Of a stretch of DNA of 64,000 bases, positions 28,783 to 38,433 are shown piece by piece. The position numbers and the translations under genes are program-made. A model generated the notes under the pieces. It saw only the letters and a program-made list of their open reading frames with translations. It made no database searches and was not told the origin of the DNA. The stretch comes from Hyphomicrobiales bacterium (GTDB taxonomy: Bacteria; Pseudomonadota; Alphaproteobacteria; JAPOUT01), in contig JAPOUT010000109.1 of NCBI GenBank assembly GCA_026708545.1, positions 86,522 to 150,521 of the forward strand, given 5' to 3'. How positions within the stretch are numbered: position 1 is the first letter of the stretch; the number at the start of each line of letters is the position of its first letter.

Positions 28783-30063
28783 TCACCATTTCAATTCGAA
28801 CTTTTTGCGAAGGTAAATCGCGGCTGAATTCATCACCGCAAGGAACGCCAAAAGCACCAGTATCGCCGCGGAAGTCTTTTCCACAAAACCGCGCTCGGGA
28901 CTGTCCGCCCACAAAAACACCTGGACAGGCAATGCTGTTGAAGCTGAAGTAAAACCGTCGGGAATATCCGCGACGAAGGCCACCATCCCTATCATCAAGA
29001 GCGGAGCCGTCTCGCCCAAAGCCTGCGCCATCCCGATAATTGCTCCCGTGAAGATTCCCGGCATCGCGGAAGGCAACCCTTGGTGCAAAACCGCTTGCAT
29101 CGGAGTTGCCCCCAAAGCCAACGCCGCATAACGCAATGATGAGGGAACCGCCTGCAGCGCAGCCCTTGTCGCTATGATAATCGTGGGCAGAGTCATCAGT
29201 CCGAGTACGAGTCCGCCTACCAAAGGGGTTGAGCGTGGAACTCCAAACAGCCCAATAAACACCGCCAACCCCAGCAAGCCAAAAACTATCGAAGGAACCG
29301 CTGCGAGATTGTTGATGTTCACCTCAATAAAACGAAACAACCTCCCCTTTGCTGCGAATTCCTCAAGATAAACTGCGGCCATCACACCGACAGGAAACGA
29401 AAACAAAAAAGTCACGCACATCGTCAGCATCGAGCCAATCAACGCACCGAGAATACCGGCGACTTCGGGTTCGCGCGAATCGGCGTTCAGGAAAAAATCG
29501 CTGTTGAATACGGTCTCGACTTTCCCACCGGCCTCAATACGCTCGAGCCAACCGCGTTGCTCAGTGGAGAGGCGCTTGGAAAAACTATCGCGTTTATCAG
29601 GATCGGTCTCGAGGAATTCGCCAGCATCACTCGAAAACGGAACAGACAATACCACAATCCCATTATCGGGAACGGGAACATCGGCAAGGCGTTCGCGCAG
29701 GAGGAACTCCGCATCTCGACTTATCAGACCATAAAGCGCGCGCCTCTGTCTTCGCTCTGTAACTTCGGGGAATTGAGCCTTCCATGAATCCTTAATCATT
29801 GCCCCGTATCTATCACCATGATGCTCGGAGACGACAACTTCGAAGAGCATCCGTTTATGTATGAGCACTCCTGCACCATTGATGATAATCGTTGCCAATA
29901 ATACAAATAGAAACGCCAACGCAAAGCACAACGCCACAACCCCGTAGCAACGGAAGCGTTTTTCCGCAGCGTGACGGCGTCGTAGTCGCGTTCGTATACG
30001 TTGAGGCAAAACCGCGCTATTCATATCTCTGTCTATATTTGTGAACAATTCGTAACGCCACAA
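28783..30063 (-). CDS. pstA: phosphate ABC transporter permease PstA (DUF3333-type N-terminus)
   Basis: C-terminal permease AVPSIVFGLLGLAVFI...GMAQALGETAPLLMIG; ATG 30024 is an alternative start. Confidence 0.92.
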   Translation of the reverse strand: MWRYELFTNIDRDMNSAVLPQRIRTRLRRRHAAEKRFRCYGVVALCFALAFLFVLLATIIINGAGVLIHKRMLFEVVVSEHHGDRYGAMIKDSWKAQFPEVTERRQRRALYGLISRDAEFLLRERLADVPVPDNGIVVLSVPFSSDAGEFLETDPDKRDSFSKRLSTEQRGWLERIEAGGKVETVFNSDFFLNADSREPEVAGILGALIGSMLTMCVTFLFSFPVGVMAAVYLEEFAAKGRLFRFIEVNINNLAAVPSIVFGLLGLAVFIGLFGVPRSTPLVGGLVLGLMTLPTIIIATRAALQAVPSSLRYAALALGATPMQAVLHQGLPSAMPGIFTGAIIGMAQALGETAPLLMIGMVAFVADIPDGFTSASTALPVQVFLWADSPERGFVEKTSAAILVLLAFLAVMNSAAIYLRKKFELKW

Positions 30064-30976
30064 CGTTCAAAAGCAGCGTTATCATAAACAAAGTTAACGC
30101 CAATGCGAATGCCGACAAGGTCTTGGTGGAGTCAAATTCATGGTCACCCACAAGCAATGAAACTATCTGCACCGTCACAGTTGTAACCGCATCGAAGGGA
30201 TTTAACGTCAAATTTGCGGCAAGCCCGGCGGCCATCACCACTATCATCGTCTCTCCTATCGCACGCGACAACGCCAATAACAAGGCCGAAGCAATTCCAG
30301 GAAGCGCTGCAGGCAACAGAGTTAACGTAATGGTTTCGGATTGAGTCGCCCCTAGCCCGTAGGAGCCCTCGCGCAAACTCAGCGGAACTGCACGAATCAC
30401 ATCATCGCACAGAGACGAAACAAACGGGATAATCATCACCCCCATTACCAGCCCGGCTGCCAAAGCGCTCTCCGAGGCAATCTCAAACTCGAAATACCTC
30501 CCCACATCACGCACAATCGGCGCAAGAGTCAAAGCTGCAAAAAAACCATAAACGACTGTAGGAATCCCCGCTAACATCTCGATCAACGGCTTCGTTAGGT
30601 TGCGTGTCTTTGGCGCAGCGTATTCGCTCATGTAAATCGCAATCAACAAGCCTATCGGCGCGGCGATGGCAATAGCGATCGAAGTTATCAGGAGCGTCCC
30701 GGCCAGCACCGGCACGAGTCCGAAACTCCCGGATTGTCCGACTTGGTCCGTGCGGATGGCCGTCTGCGGACTCCACTCAAGCCCGAAAAAAAATGCCACT
30801 GGCGACACCTGCTGAAAGAACCGAAGCGCCTCAAAAATTATTGAGAAAAATATTCCGAAGGTCGCGAGTACGCAGACTGAAGCACTCAAGAAAAAGAAGG
30901 CCTTGAGAGTTCCTTCTATCACACGCCGGAGGCTGACACCGCCGCGACGCAAACTCATAGTCGCTTGCATATTCAT
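30017..30976 (-). CDS. pstC: phosphate ABC transporter permease PstC
   Basis: LIEMLAGIPTVVYGFFAAL; GIASALLLALSRAIGETMIVVMAAG. Confidence 0.93.
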   Translation of the reverse strand: MNMQATMSLRRGGVSLRRVIEGTLKAFFFLSASVCVLATFGIFFSIIFEALRFFQQVSPVAFFFGLEWSPQTAIRTDQVGQSGSFGLVPVLAGTLLITSIAIAIAAPIGLLIAIYMSEYAAPKTRNLTKPLIEMLAGIPTVVYGFFAALTLAPIVRDVGRYFEFEIASESALAAGLVMGVMIIPFVSSLCDDVIRAVPLSLREGSYGLGATQSETITLTLLPAALPGIASALLLALSRAIGETMIVVMAAGLAANLTLNPFDAVTTVTVQIVSLLVGDHEFDSTKTLSAFALALTLFMITLLLNVVALRIVHKYRQRYE

Positions 30977-31022
30977 AACGGTACAAATCCTCCGACAAAT
31001 GATATTGGGTCACGCCACCTGC

Positions 31023-32093
31023 CTAGAACGACATCGGCTTGAGTGCACGAGCTTGCTTGCCCATTGCCTCGCGCTCCTCCTCGGGAAGCGGGATGAGCCC
31101 CTTGTCTACCAAGTAACCCTCTTCTCCCCAAGCGTCCTCATCGGTGAAAGCACTAACATATTCGCGCAAGCCCGGGACGATGTCTACATGCGCGTTCTTC
31201 ACATAGAAGAACAGCGAACGCGATACGGAATAATCCCCCGAGGCGATATTCTCGAAGCTGGGCTCGACACCACCGACATAAGAGCCATGCAAGCGGTCTT
31301 GGTTCTGGTCAAGGAAACTAAATCCGAACACGCCGAATGCTTCCGGGTTGCTCAGAAGCTTCTGCACGATGAGATTGTCGTTCTCTCCAGCATCAATCCA
31401 AGCTCCATCCTCACGAACCGTGTGACAGAGGGTTTTATAGGCGTTCTTGTCCGACTTACTCATTGCCTTGATGCTGTCGAACGACTTGCATCCGCCCTCC
31501 ATGGCAATCTCCACGAAGGCATCACGCGTCCCCGATGTCGGAGGAGGCCCGAGAACCTCAATCGCAACGTTCGGCAAGGACGAATCGATATCACTCCAGT
31601 TTTTGTAGGGATTGGCCACCAAGTTGGCACCATCCACGCCGCCCTCGGGAACCTCCTTGGCAAGCGCAAGCCAGATCTGTCGCAAGGTGACGTTTATCGT
31701 TGACGATTCTCTCGAGTTCGCCAAGACAATGCCATCGAAACCAATCTTAACCTCGGTGACCTTGTCCACGCCATTCTTGGCACAAGCTTCCACCTCCGAA
31801 GATTTGATTCGACGCGAGGCATTCGTGATGTCCGGATGGCTTTCGCCCGCTCCGGCACAGAACAACTTCAAACCCCCGCCGGAACCGGTACTCTCCACCA
31901 GTGGCGTAGGAAAGTCACTGCTCTTGCCGAAATACTCTGAAACAGCCGCCGAAAACGGAAAAACCGTCGACGAGCCGACAATATGTATCCGCCCACGCTC
32001 GGCAAGGCTTTCACCCGCATCGAAGCCGGCCAAAACTATCAAAGCGAACCCCGAGGCGACCGCCCATTTGGTTGGAAATAGTGAATTTTTCAT
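31023..32093 (-). CDS. pstS: phosphate ABC transporter substrate-binding protein
   Basis: Signal peptide; IHIVGSSTVFPFSAAVSEYFG...ESTGSGGGLKLFCAG; SGTRDAFVEIAMEGGC; start trimmed to ATG 32093 with SD aaggagg. Confidence 0.93.
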   Translation of the reverse strand: MKNSLFPTKWAVASGFALIVLAGFDAGESLAERGRIHIVGSSTVFPFSAAVSEYFGKSSDFPTPLVESTGSGGGLKLFCAGAGESHPDITNASRRIKSSEVEACAKNGVDKVTEVKIGFDGIVLANSRESSTINVTLRQIWLALAKEVPEGGVDGANLVANPYKNWSDIDSSLPNVAIEVLGPPPTSGTRDAFVEIAMEGGCKSFDSIKAMSKSDKNAYKTLCHTVREDGAWIDAGENDNLIVQKLLSNPEAFGVFGFSFLDQNQDRLHGSYVGGVEPSFENIASGDYSVSRSLFFYVKNAHVDIVPGLREYVSAFTDEDAWGEEGYLVDKGLIPLPEEEREAMGKQARALKPMSF

Positions 32094-32449
32094 CTGATAT
32101 CCTCCTTGTGAAGTTGTTTGTGCGACTTGGCGCCGAATCAGCAGCCCCGAATTGGACCACTGATTCGCACGCTTACACAACTCTCTTGACGATTTTTAAG
32201 AGTGAAAAATATATTTTTTTCCTATTGCCAAATTAAATAACCGGGCTATCCTGTGCGAATCCTCTCAGCACTCCAGCCTCGAAAAGTCCGCGCTAGGCGT
32301 CGGCGGGCGTTTAGGTGTCGGCTTCTGAATTCCGAATTTCGCGTGTTGCCATCGGATAAGTTCCGATACATGGGTATTGAGTATCAAGCCTGCCACTGCA
32401 TCCCAGTTGTGGCCTGCGGCCCGAAACGCTCCCCGAGTGGAGCCCGCTG

Positions 32450-32473
32450 AAAAGCGAGAGGCCCTCCTCTCGC
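32450..32473 (-). terminator. putative Rho-independent terminator (minus strand): GCGAGAGG/CCTCTCGC stem, 4-nt loop, TTTT
   Basis: Perfect 8-bp stem 32454-32461/32466-32473 with aaaa at 32450-32453. Confidence 0.5.
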
Positions 32474-32939
32474 CAGGTTGGTTGCACCATTTACGAGCCT
32501 TTTTCCTGTAACTTTGCCCCTCTTTCGCATGAACTTGAAACAAGAGGCCCTGCCCAAAACGTGAAGGATACGGACCCGGATGCCTCTTATACAAACAAGG
32601 TGGACCGTGAGATCGATGCCCATTATTTCATTACGGACGGGGCGAGAACAAATAACGTAAATCACCGACAGAATCACGCAATATCAAGCAGATACCCCGC
32701 CCATATATGGCCAGAATGCCCGCGGGCGCCGAATATGCCGTATCTACCAGCGGGCGCTCATAGGCGCCGATTCGGCCGAAAAACCAAAATTGCTCAAATT
32801 CGCGCTGTCGAATTTTAAATTTGATAGCGGAAAAACAATCGAAAATTCCGTAACTCCCTTGATTTACTAGATGAAATCAACACTACCGCCATCAAGTTAG
32901 AGAGGTCAAACAGGGCATTTCAAGCAAAAAACAAGAAAT

Positions 32940-33029
32940 TGGCGGAGAGGGTGGGATTCGAACCCACGGCACGCTCACGCGCGCGGTAGTTTTCAAGACT
33001 ACTGCCTTCGACCACTCGGCCACCTCTCC
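32940..33029 (-). tRNA. tRNA-Ser(TGA), CCA encoded
   Basis: GGAGAGGTGGCCGAGTGG...GTAGT-CTTGAAA-ACTAC...GGTTCGAATCCCACCCTCTCCGCCA. Confidence 0.95.
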
Positions 33030-33161
33030 TAATCGATATTACCGGACCATCTTACAGCCTCAACGCCACTATTTCGACACCCCCGTCACAACACCCTAGA
33101 CATATCCCGTGAAAAGCGGCATATTCGGAGGCGTAATTGGAACATTTGCGTTGGAAGTACC

Positions 33162-33401
33162 ATGCTTGCTTTGTTGCGACATCCGCTTTCTTATATGCTT
33201 CTTGCCGGGGCGCTACTGTCCGGGTGCAGTGCCATCCACGGCCATCACGAAAACTATGATCAAACATGCCAGCAACAAGGCTGGAAACCAGACACGCAAC
33301 AATATGACGAATGTATCGAAAAGCTCAAACAAGAGCACTCCGACGAAGAAATGCCGGATTCCCTCCTTGACGGTGGATGGTGGATCGGCACGTGGTTCTA
33401 A
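33162..33401 (+). CDS. small predicted lipoprotein, unknown function
   Basis: MLALLRHPLSYMLLAGALLSGCSAIHG: signal sequence with LSGC lipobox; TCQQQGWKPDTQQYDEC motif. Confidence 0.65.
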   Translation: MLALLRHPLSYMLLAGALLSGCSAIHGHHENYDQTCQQQGWKPDTQQYDECIEKLKQEHSDEEMPDSLLDGGWWIGTWF

Positions 33402-34845
33402 AACTGTAAAAGCACGACTCCCGAAAGGGTTGCGCGATATTGGTGAGTGCGAGGCCTACGCGCAGAACCGAATGTTGCGGGCGCTCTCGGAAGTCTGCAC
33501 TTCGTGGGGCTTCAGCGCCCTCGAGACTCCCATTCTCGAATACGCCGATGCTTTAGGAAAGTTCCTGCCGGATGAGGAACGTCCCAACGCCGGCGTATTC
33601 TCCTTACGCGACGACGACGAACAATGGCTCGCATTGCGCTATGACCTTACCGCTCCGTTGGCTCGCTATGTGGCGGAGAACTATGACTCCCTGCCCAAAC
33701 CCTTTCGCCGTTATCAGCATGGACCGGTCTTCCGCAACGAAAAACCAGACCCCGGACGCTTCCGGCAGTTCATGCAGTTCGATGCCGATATCGTCGGCGC
33801 ACCCGTTCCCCTCGCGGACGCAGAACTGTGCGCGTTAGCCGCAAAGTGCATGGACACGCTCGGACTGAAAGAGAAATACTCTCTTCATATTTCCAACCGC
33901 AAACTCCTTGATGGGTTGTTGGAAAGTATCGGTTTGAATAAAAATGAGTCCGGCTTTGCGGAGAAGCGCCTGCGCGTTTTACGCTCTATCGACAAAATGG
34001 AACGCTTGGGCGCACGGGCTGTGACGGATCTTCTGGGAATGGGGCGCAAAGACAAGTCGGGTGATTACACTCCGGGCGCAGGATTGGACCAAAAAGCCAT
34101 AGAGAAAGTTCTTGCGCTTGTGGAAGGACACATCGATTTCCCCAGCCTAGAAGCTATCATGGGCGAGACTGCCTCGGGTAAAGAAGGGATTGAACAGTTG
34201 CACGAGATGATAGATTTGATGAAGGCTTTCGGCGTCAATGAGGATGTCATCGAGCTAGACCCTACAGTCGTGCGTGGATTGGATTATTACACCGGTCCTA
34301 TCTTCGAAATTAAGATGGGTGCTAGCGACTCCCGTCTGACTCGTTTTGGTTCGGTTGGTGGAGGAGGTCGTTACGATGATTTGGTCACGCGTTTCAAAGG
34401 AATCGAAATTCCCGCAGCGGGTTTTTCCATCGGTATAAGTCGACTCTATACGGTTTTAGAAGCAATGAAAGAGTCGTCTGCCATTGAAGGGGAAACGCTC
34501 GATGTCGTAATTTTACTCCTGGACTCAACAGACAGAACCGAAGCCGTTCGAATCACTCGAGAGTTGCGCGAGGCAAATATCCGCGCCGAAGTTTATCTTG
34601 GCTCGAGTGGGATGCGTGCGCAGATGCGCTACGCTGACCGTCGTAGCGCAAAACTTGCCATCATTCAGGGCGAACAGGAACGCAAGCGTAACGAAATCAC
34701 CATTCGCAACCTCGTTTTGGGAAAAGAGTTGTCCGCAAGCATTAAGGATTCATCCCAGTGGAAAGAAGGCGGTGAAGCACAACGTTCCGTCGCCAGAGAA
34801 AGATTGCTCGAGGAAGTATCCAAAACGCTCGCCTCGCAAAAATGA
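33373..34845 (+). CDS. hisS: histidyl-tRNA synthetase
   Basis: VKARLPKGLRDIGECEAYAQ; FRNEKPDPGRFRQFMQFDADIVG; VVRGLDYYTGPIFE; GGGGRYDDLV. GTG 33373 is the plausible start (no closer ATG), overlapping the lipoprotein ORF. Confidence 0.93.
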   Translation: MDGGSARGSKTVKARLPKGLRDIGECEAYAQNRMLRALSEVCTSWGFSALETPILEYADALGKFLPDEERPNAGVFSLRDDDEQWLALRYDLTAPLARYVAENYDSLPKPFRRYQHGPVFRNEKPDPGRFRQFMQFDADIVGAPVPLADAELCALAAKCMDTLGLKEKYSLHISNRKLLDGLLESIGLNKNESGFAEKRLRVLRSIDKMERLGARAVTDLLGMGRKDKSGDYTPGAGLDQKAIEKVLALVEGHIDFPSLEAIMGETASGKEGIEQLHEMIDLMKAFGVNEDVIELDPTVVRGLDYYTGPIFEIKMGASDSRLTRFGSVGGGGRYDDLVTRFKGIEIPAAGFSIGISRLYTVLEAMKESSAIEGETLDVVILLLDSTDRTEAVRITRELREANIRAEVYLGSSGMRAQMRYADRRSAKLAIIQGEQERKRNEITIRNLVLGKELSASIKDSSQWKEGGEAQRSVARERLLEEVSKTLASQK

Positions 34846-35969
34846 GTCCCGTATCCGCTTCTTCTACCGATGCTTTACGCATCGAGAGTGTCTCGTTTGC
34901 ACTTGCACGCATGCTTCAAGAGGCGGGTTATAAAGCTGTCTCCACGCCCATTCTTCAGCCGTTAGAGGTATTTCTCGAATACGCCGGCGAAGATATTCGG
35001 AAACGCCTCTATAGCGTTACAGATATAAGCGGAGGTGAGCACTGCCTTCGTCCTGACCTGACTATTCCGACATGCCGGCACTATCTTGCATCCTCGGGCG
35101 GTGCAAATGGCGTTGAAGCGCGTCTGTGCTATCGCGGCGATGCATTCCGCTACCACGCCAAGGAATCGCTGAAACCCTCGGAATTTCCGCAAGTCGGCGC
35201 CGAGTATTTCGGTGGCAACAATTCTATTGATGCCGACGCCGAAATCATGGCGCTCGCTATCGATGGACTTCGACAACTCGGTTGCAAGGGATTCGAGATA
35301 GAAATCGGCGATCTGTATTTGTTTGGTGCTTTGGCGAAAAGTGTTGGGAAAAATTCTCCTTGGGGAGAGCGACTGCATCAAGTATTCTACCGTTCTGAAG
35401 AACGGTTCGACAAATTACTCCAACTCGCAAAGGAAGGCACACGGCAAACATCGCGTACGATTCCCGAAACAGACAATGTTGAACCAATTAATACGGACAT
35501 GGTTCTAGGCGGACGTTCCATCGAGGAAATCCAAACGCGGTTCAAGGAACGTATGGAACGCCGAAGCCTGCCGTCCCTACCCAAAGACGTCGGCACAATG
35601 TTGGAGAAATTTCTGCGCATTCGGGCACCCTTCCCCCAAGCGCTCAAAGATATCCGCAACACCACGAACGCCGCTGATATTGCACCGGCACTCGAGTGCC
35701 TCGAACAACGCGCCGAATGTTTGCGCAGGCACGGCATCGATATCAACGATGCAATTTTCTCAACCGGATTCGGACGCAGGCTAGGCTACTATACCGGTTT
35801 CGTCTTCGAGGTGCGTGTTGGCGAGATGCAAATCGCCGCGGGCGGGCGTTATGACCAACTCCTTCAGGCGCTCGGAAGCGAGCGGAGGATTCCGGCGGTG
35901 GGATTCGCAGCTCGACCCGACCGCATCGCAGCCCTTTTTCCCAAATTTGCCGAGAGGATCACACCGTGA
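34842..35969 (+). CDS. hisZ: ATP phosphoribosyltransferase regulatory subunit HisZ
   Basis: HisRS-like catalytic-core paralogue (PILQPLEVFLEYAGEDIRKRLYSVTD; YTGFVFEVRVG...AAGGRYDQLLQALG) between hisS and hisG. Confidence 0.92.
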   Translation: MSPVSASSTDALRIESVSFALARMLQEAGYKAVSTPILQPLEVFLEYAGEDIRKRLYSVTDISGGEHCLRPDLTIPTCRHYLASSGGANGVEARLCYRGDAFRYHAKESLKPSEFPQVGAEYFGGNNSIDADAEIMALAIDGLRQLGCKGFEIEIGDLYLFGALAKSVGKNSPWGERLHQVFYRSEERFDKLLQLAKEGTRQTSRTIPETDNVEPINTDMVLGGRSIEEIQTRFKERMERRSLPSLPKDVGTMLEKFLRIRAPFPQALKDIRNTTNAADIAPALECLEQRAECLRRHGIDINDAIFSTGFGRRLGYYTGFVFEVRVGEMQIAAGGRYDQLLQALGSERRIPAVGFAARPDRIAALFPKFAERITP

Positions 35970-36736
35970 GCCTCTACCGCGAAACCATGGAAAACCGATT
36001 GTTACTCGGTGTTCCTGCGAAGGGACGAATCTTCGAGGCAACGAATGCGTTCTTGCGCGAGGCGGGCGTTCCAATTGTTGAACAGACAGGGCGCGGATAT
36101 TTTGGTCATTTAGATGGTTTTCCCGAAGTTGCGGTCGCTTTTCTCCCCGCAGGTGAAATCGCACTTGCTTTGGGGCGCGGCGACCTGCATCTCGGCATTA
36201 GCGGCAAAGATTTGCTGCACGAGAACATCGAATCGCCTGAGGAAACATTGGCGTTGATCGAGGATTTGGGATTCTCGCGTGCAGACCTATGCGTTGGTGT
36301 TCCGAAGAGTTGGATAGATGTTGAAGATATGGACGACCTGGATGACGTTGCCCGTGATTTTTATGCCAGACATCGCCGATTGCTTCGGGTGGCGACGAAG
36401 TATCCGCGCTTGACCCGGCAGATTTTTAGCGAGCACGGCGTCGATATGTATCGCATTGTTGCGAGCCTTGGAGCAACGGAAGGAGCACCTCGCGCCGGCA
36501 TTGCCGAAGTCATCGTCGATATCACTTCGACAGGTGCAACTTTGAAATCCAACGGACTTAAGCGGCTGGGAGATGTTTACTGGGCCAGCCAGGCGCAGTT
36601 GGCCGCCTCAAAGAGAGCTGTCTGGAACGGAGGGATTTTGAAAATAACGAAGCGGCCATTGGAGAAAATCGCGGCACGCCTCTCTAGTGACGGCACGGCG
36701 TGGTGGAACAGTTTAAATCAAAATATTAATGGGTGA
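35966..36736 (+). CDS. hisG: ATP phosphoribosyltransferase catalytic subunit (short form)
   Basis: LLLGVPAKGRIFEATNAFLREAG; RVATKYPRLTRQIFSEHGVDMYRI; VDITSTGATLKSNGL. Confidence 0.95.
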   Translation: MSLYRETMENRLLLGVPAKGRIFEATNAFLREAGVPIVEQTGRGYFGHLDGFPEVAVAFLPAGEIALALGRGDLHLGISGKDLLHENIESPEETLALIEDLGFSRADLCVGVPKSWIDVEDMDDLDDVARDFYARHRRLLRVATKYPRLTRQIFSEHGVDMYRIVASLGATEGAPRAGIAEVIVDITSTGATLKSNGLKRLGDVYWASQAQLAASKRAVWNGGILKITKRPLEKIAARLSSDGTAWWNSLNQNING

Positions 36737-36811
36737 CTTTCTCTTTTTCATTTGCATTTTCATCAATATGCTGTATGGTCCGTACATTAGCACCAACGGA
36801 GGAGCAAACAC

Positions 36812-37132
36812 ATGGACGGCATGGAAGAGCGTAAAAAAGCGGCAGAGACAAAATTTCGCCACGATAAGGAAATGGAATTCAAGTCCGAAGCGCGCCGGAA
36901 TAAATTGCTTGGCCGCTGGGCGGCGGAGTTAATGGGGCTTTCGCAATCCGAAACCGCCGAGTATATCCGAGAAGTCATTGAGGCTGATTTTGAAGAGGCC
37001 GGCGATGAAGATGTGTTCCGCAAACTCCGCGCTGATTTCGATGCGCGGGGAATCGAGCAGTCGGACCACCAAATTCGACGTGCCATGGCGGAATGCATGG
37101 AAGAAGCGCGGCGCCAGATTGCTAGCGAGTGA
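36812..37132 (+). CDS. DUF1476 / F1-ATPase zeta-subunit family protein
   Basis: MEERKKAAETKFRHDKEMEFKSEARRNKLLGRWAAELMGLSQSETAEYIREVIEADFEEAGDEDVFRKLRADFDARG. Confidence 0.9.
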   Translation: MDGMEERKKAAETKFRHDKEMEFKSEARRNKLLGRWAAELMGLSQSETAEYIREVIEADFEEAGDEDVFRKLRADFDARGIEQSDHQIRRAMAECMEEARRQIASE

Positions 37133-37140
37133 TCTTCACC

Positions 37141-38433
37141 TTATTTGCCGAAGACCCGATCGAACAAAACGTCCACTCGGCGCGTGAACCAATTCGGGTC
37201 GAATAAGGAATCCAACTCGTCCCCGATTAACCCGGTAACATGACTGTCGCTTCGTAAACGTTCAAGAAGGTTGCCACCGCCCTCCCAAACCGCCATCGCG
37301 TGACTCTGCACCAAACGGTAGGCATCCTCTCGCGACATCCCCTTCCCCACCAAAGCAAGCAATACACGCTGCGAATACACCAAACCAGCAAGACAATCCA
37401 TGTTTTGCGCCATCTTCTCCGAGTAAACCACCAGGCCATCAAGAACATCGCCGAGGCGTGCAAGAGCGAAATCCAAGGCGATTGTCGCATCAGGAGCAAT
37501 CACGCGCTCGACACTTGAGTGCGAAATGTCGCGCTCGTGCCACAAGGCAATGTTCTCCATTGCCGGTGCCACCATCGAGCGAACCAGCCGCGCCAGACCC
37601 GTAAGGTTTTCGCTCGCGACCGGGTTGCGCTTGTGCGGCATTGCTGATGATCCCTTTTGTCCGCCGGAGAAATGTTCCTCCGCCTCGCCGACCTCGCTAC
37701 GTTGCAGATGGCGAATTTCCACTGCCAGGCGCTCAATGGAACTCGCCAGAACGCCCAGAACGGCGAAATAAACAGCGTGACGGTCGCGCGCAATCACCTG
37801 CGTCGAGATAGACTCCACCGACAGGCCCATTTTCTTGGCAACATGAACTTCAATGCGGGGGTCCAGGTGCGCGAAATTTCCCATGGCCCCGGAGATGGCA
37901 CACACGGCTATTTCCTCACGTGCCGCAAGCAGACGCGCCCGATGACGCGAGAATTCCGCATACGCTTGCGCTAACTTCAACCCGAAACTCGTCGGCTCGC
38001 CGTGGATACCGTGCGAACGCCCCATACACAAAGTCGTTTTGTGTTCAAAAGCGCGACGCTTGAGTATTTCCAGCAACCTGTCAATGTCCCCAAGCAAGAG
38101 ATCGGTTGCACGGGCCAACTGTACGCTTAAGCACGTATCAAGAACGTCGCTCGAGGTCATTCCCTGATGGATAAAGCGCGCTTCCTCGCCAACGTGCTCG
38201 CCCAGATTCGTAAGGAAGGCAATGAAGTCGTGCTTAACCTCGGCTTCGATGACATCAATGCGCTCGGTGTCGAAGCCGCCACGTTTGCGAAGCGCTTCGG
38301 CTGCGGACTTCGGCGCCAAACCCAGATCGACCATTGCATCAAGGGCGTGGGTTTCAATTTCGAGGAAGATTTGGAAGCGACTTTCCGGCTCCCAAATCGC
38401 GGACATTTTCGGTCGTGAGTAGCGAGGTATCAT
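37141..38433 (-). CDS. purB: adenylosuccinate lyase
   Basis: MIPRYSRPKMSAIWEPESRFQIFLEIE; GMTSSDVLDTCLSVQL; GSSAMPHKRNPVASENLTGLAR. Confidence 0.97.
   Translation of the reverse strand: MIPRYSRPKMSAIWEPESRFQIFLEIETHALDAMVDLGLAPKSAAEALRKRGGFDTERIDVIEAEVKHDFIAFLTNLGEHVGEEARFIHQGMTSSDVLDTCLSVQLARATDLLLGDIDRLLEILKRRAFEHKTTLCMGRSHGIHGEPTSFGLKLAQAYAEFSRHRARLLAAREEIAVCAISGAMGNFAHLDPRIEVHVAKKMGLSVESISTQVIARDRHAVYFAVLGVLASSIERLAVEIRHLQRSEVGEAEEHFSGGQKGSSAMPHKRNPVASENLTGLARLVRSMVAPAMENIALWHERDISHSSVERVIAPDATIALDFALARLGDVLDGLVVYSEKMAQNMDCLAGLVYSQRVLLALVGKGMSREDAYRLVQSHAMAVWEGGGNLLERLRSDSHVTGLIGDELDSLFDPNWFTRRVDVLFDRVFGK

Noticed and set aside
32094-32260. Pho box upstream of pstS
   Set aside because: Expected from biology, but I could not read a convincing pair of CTGTCAT-like direct repeats.
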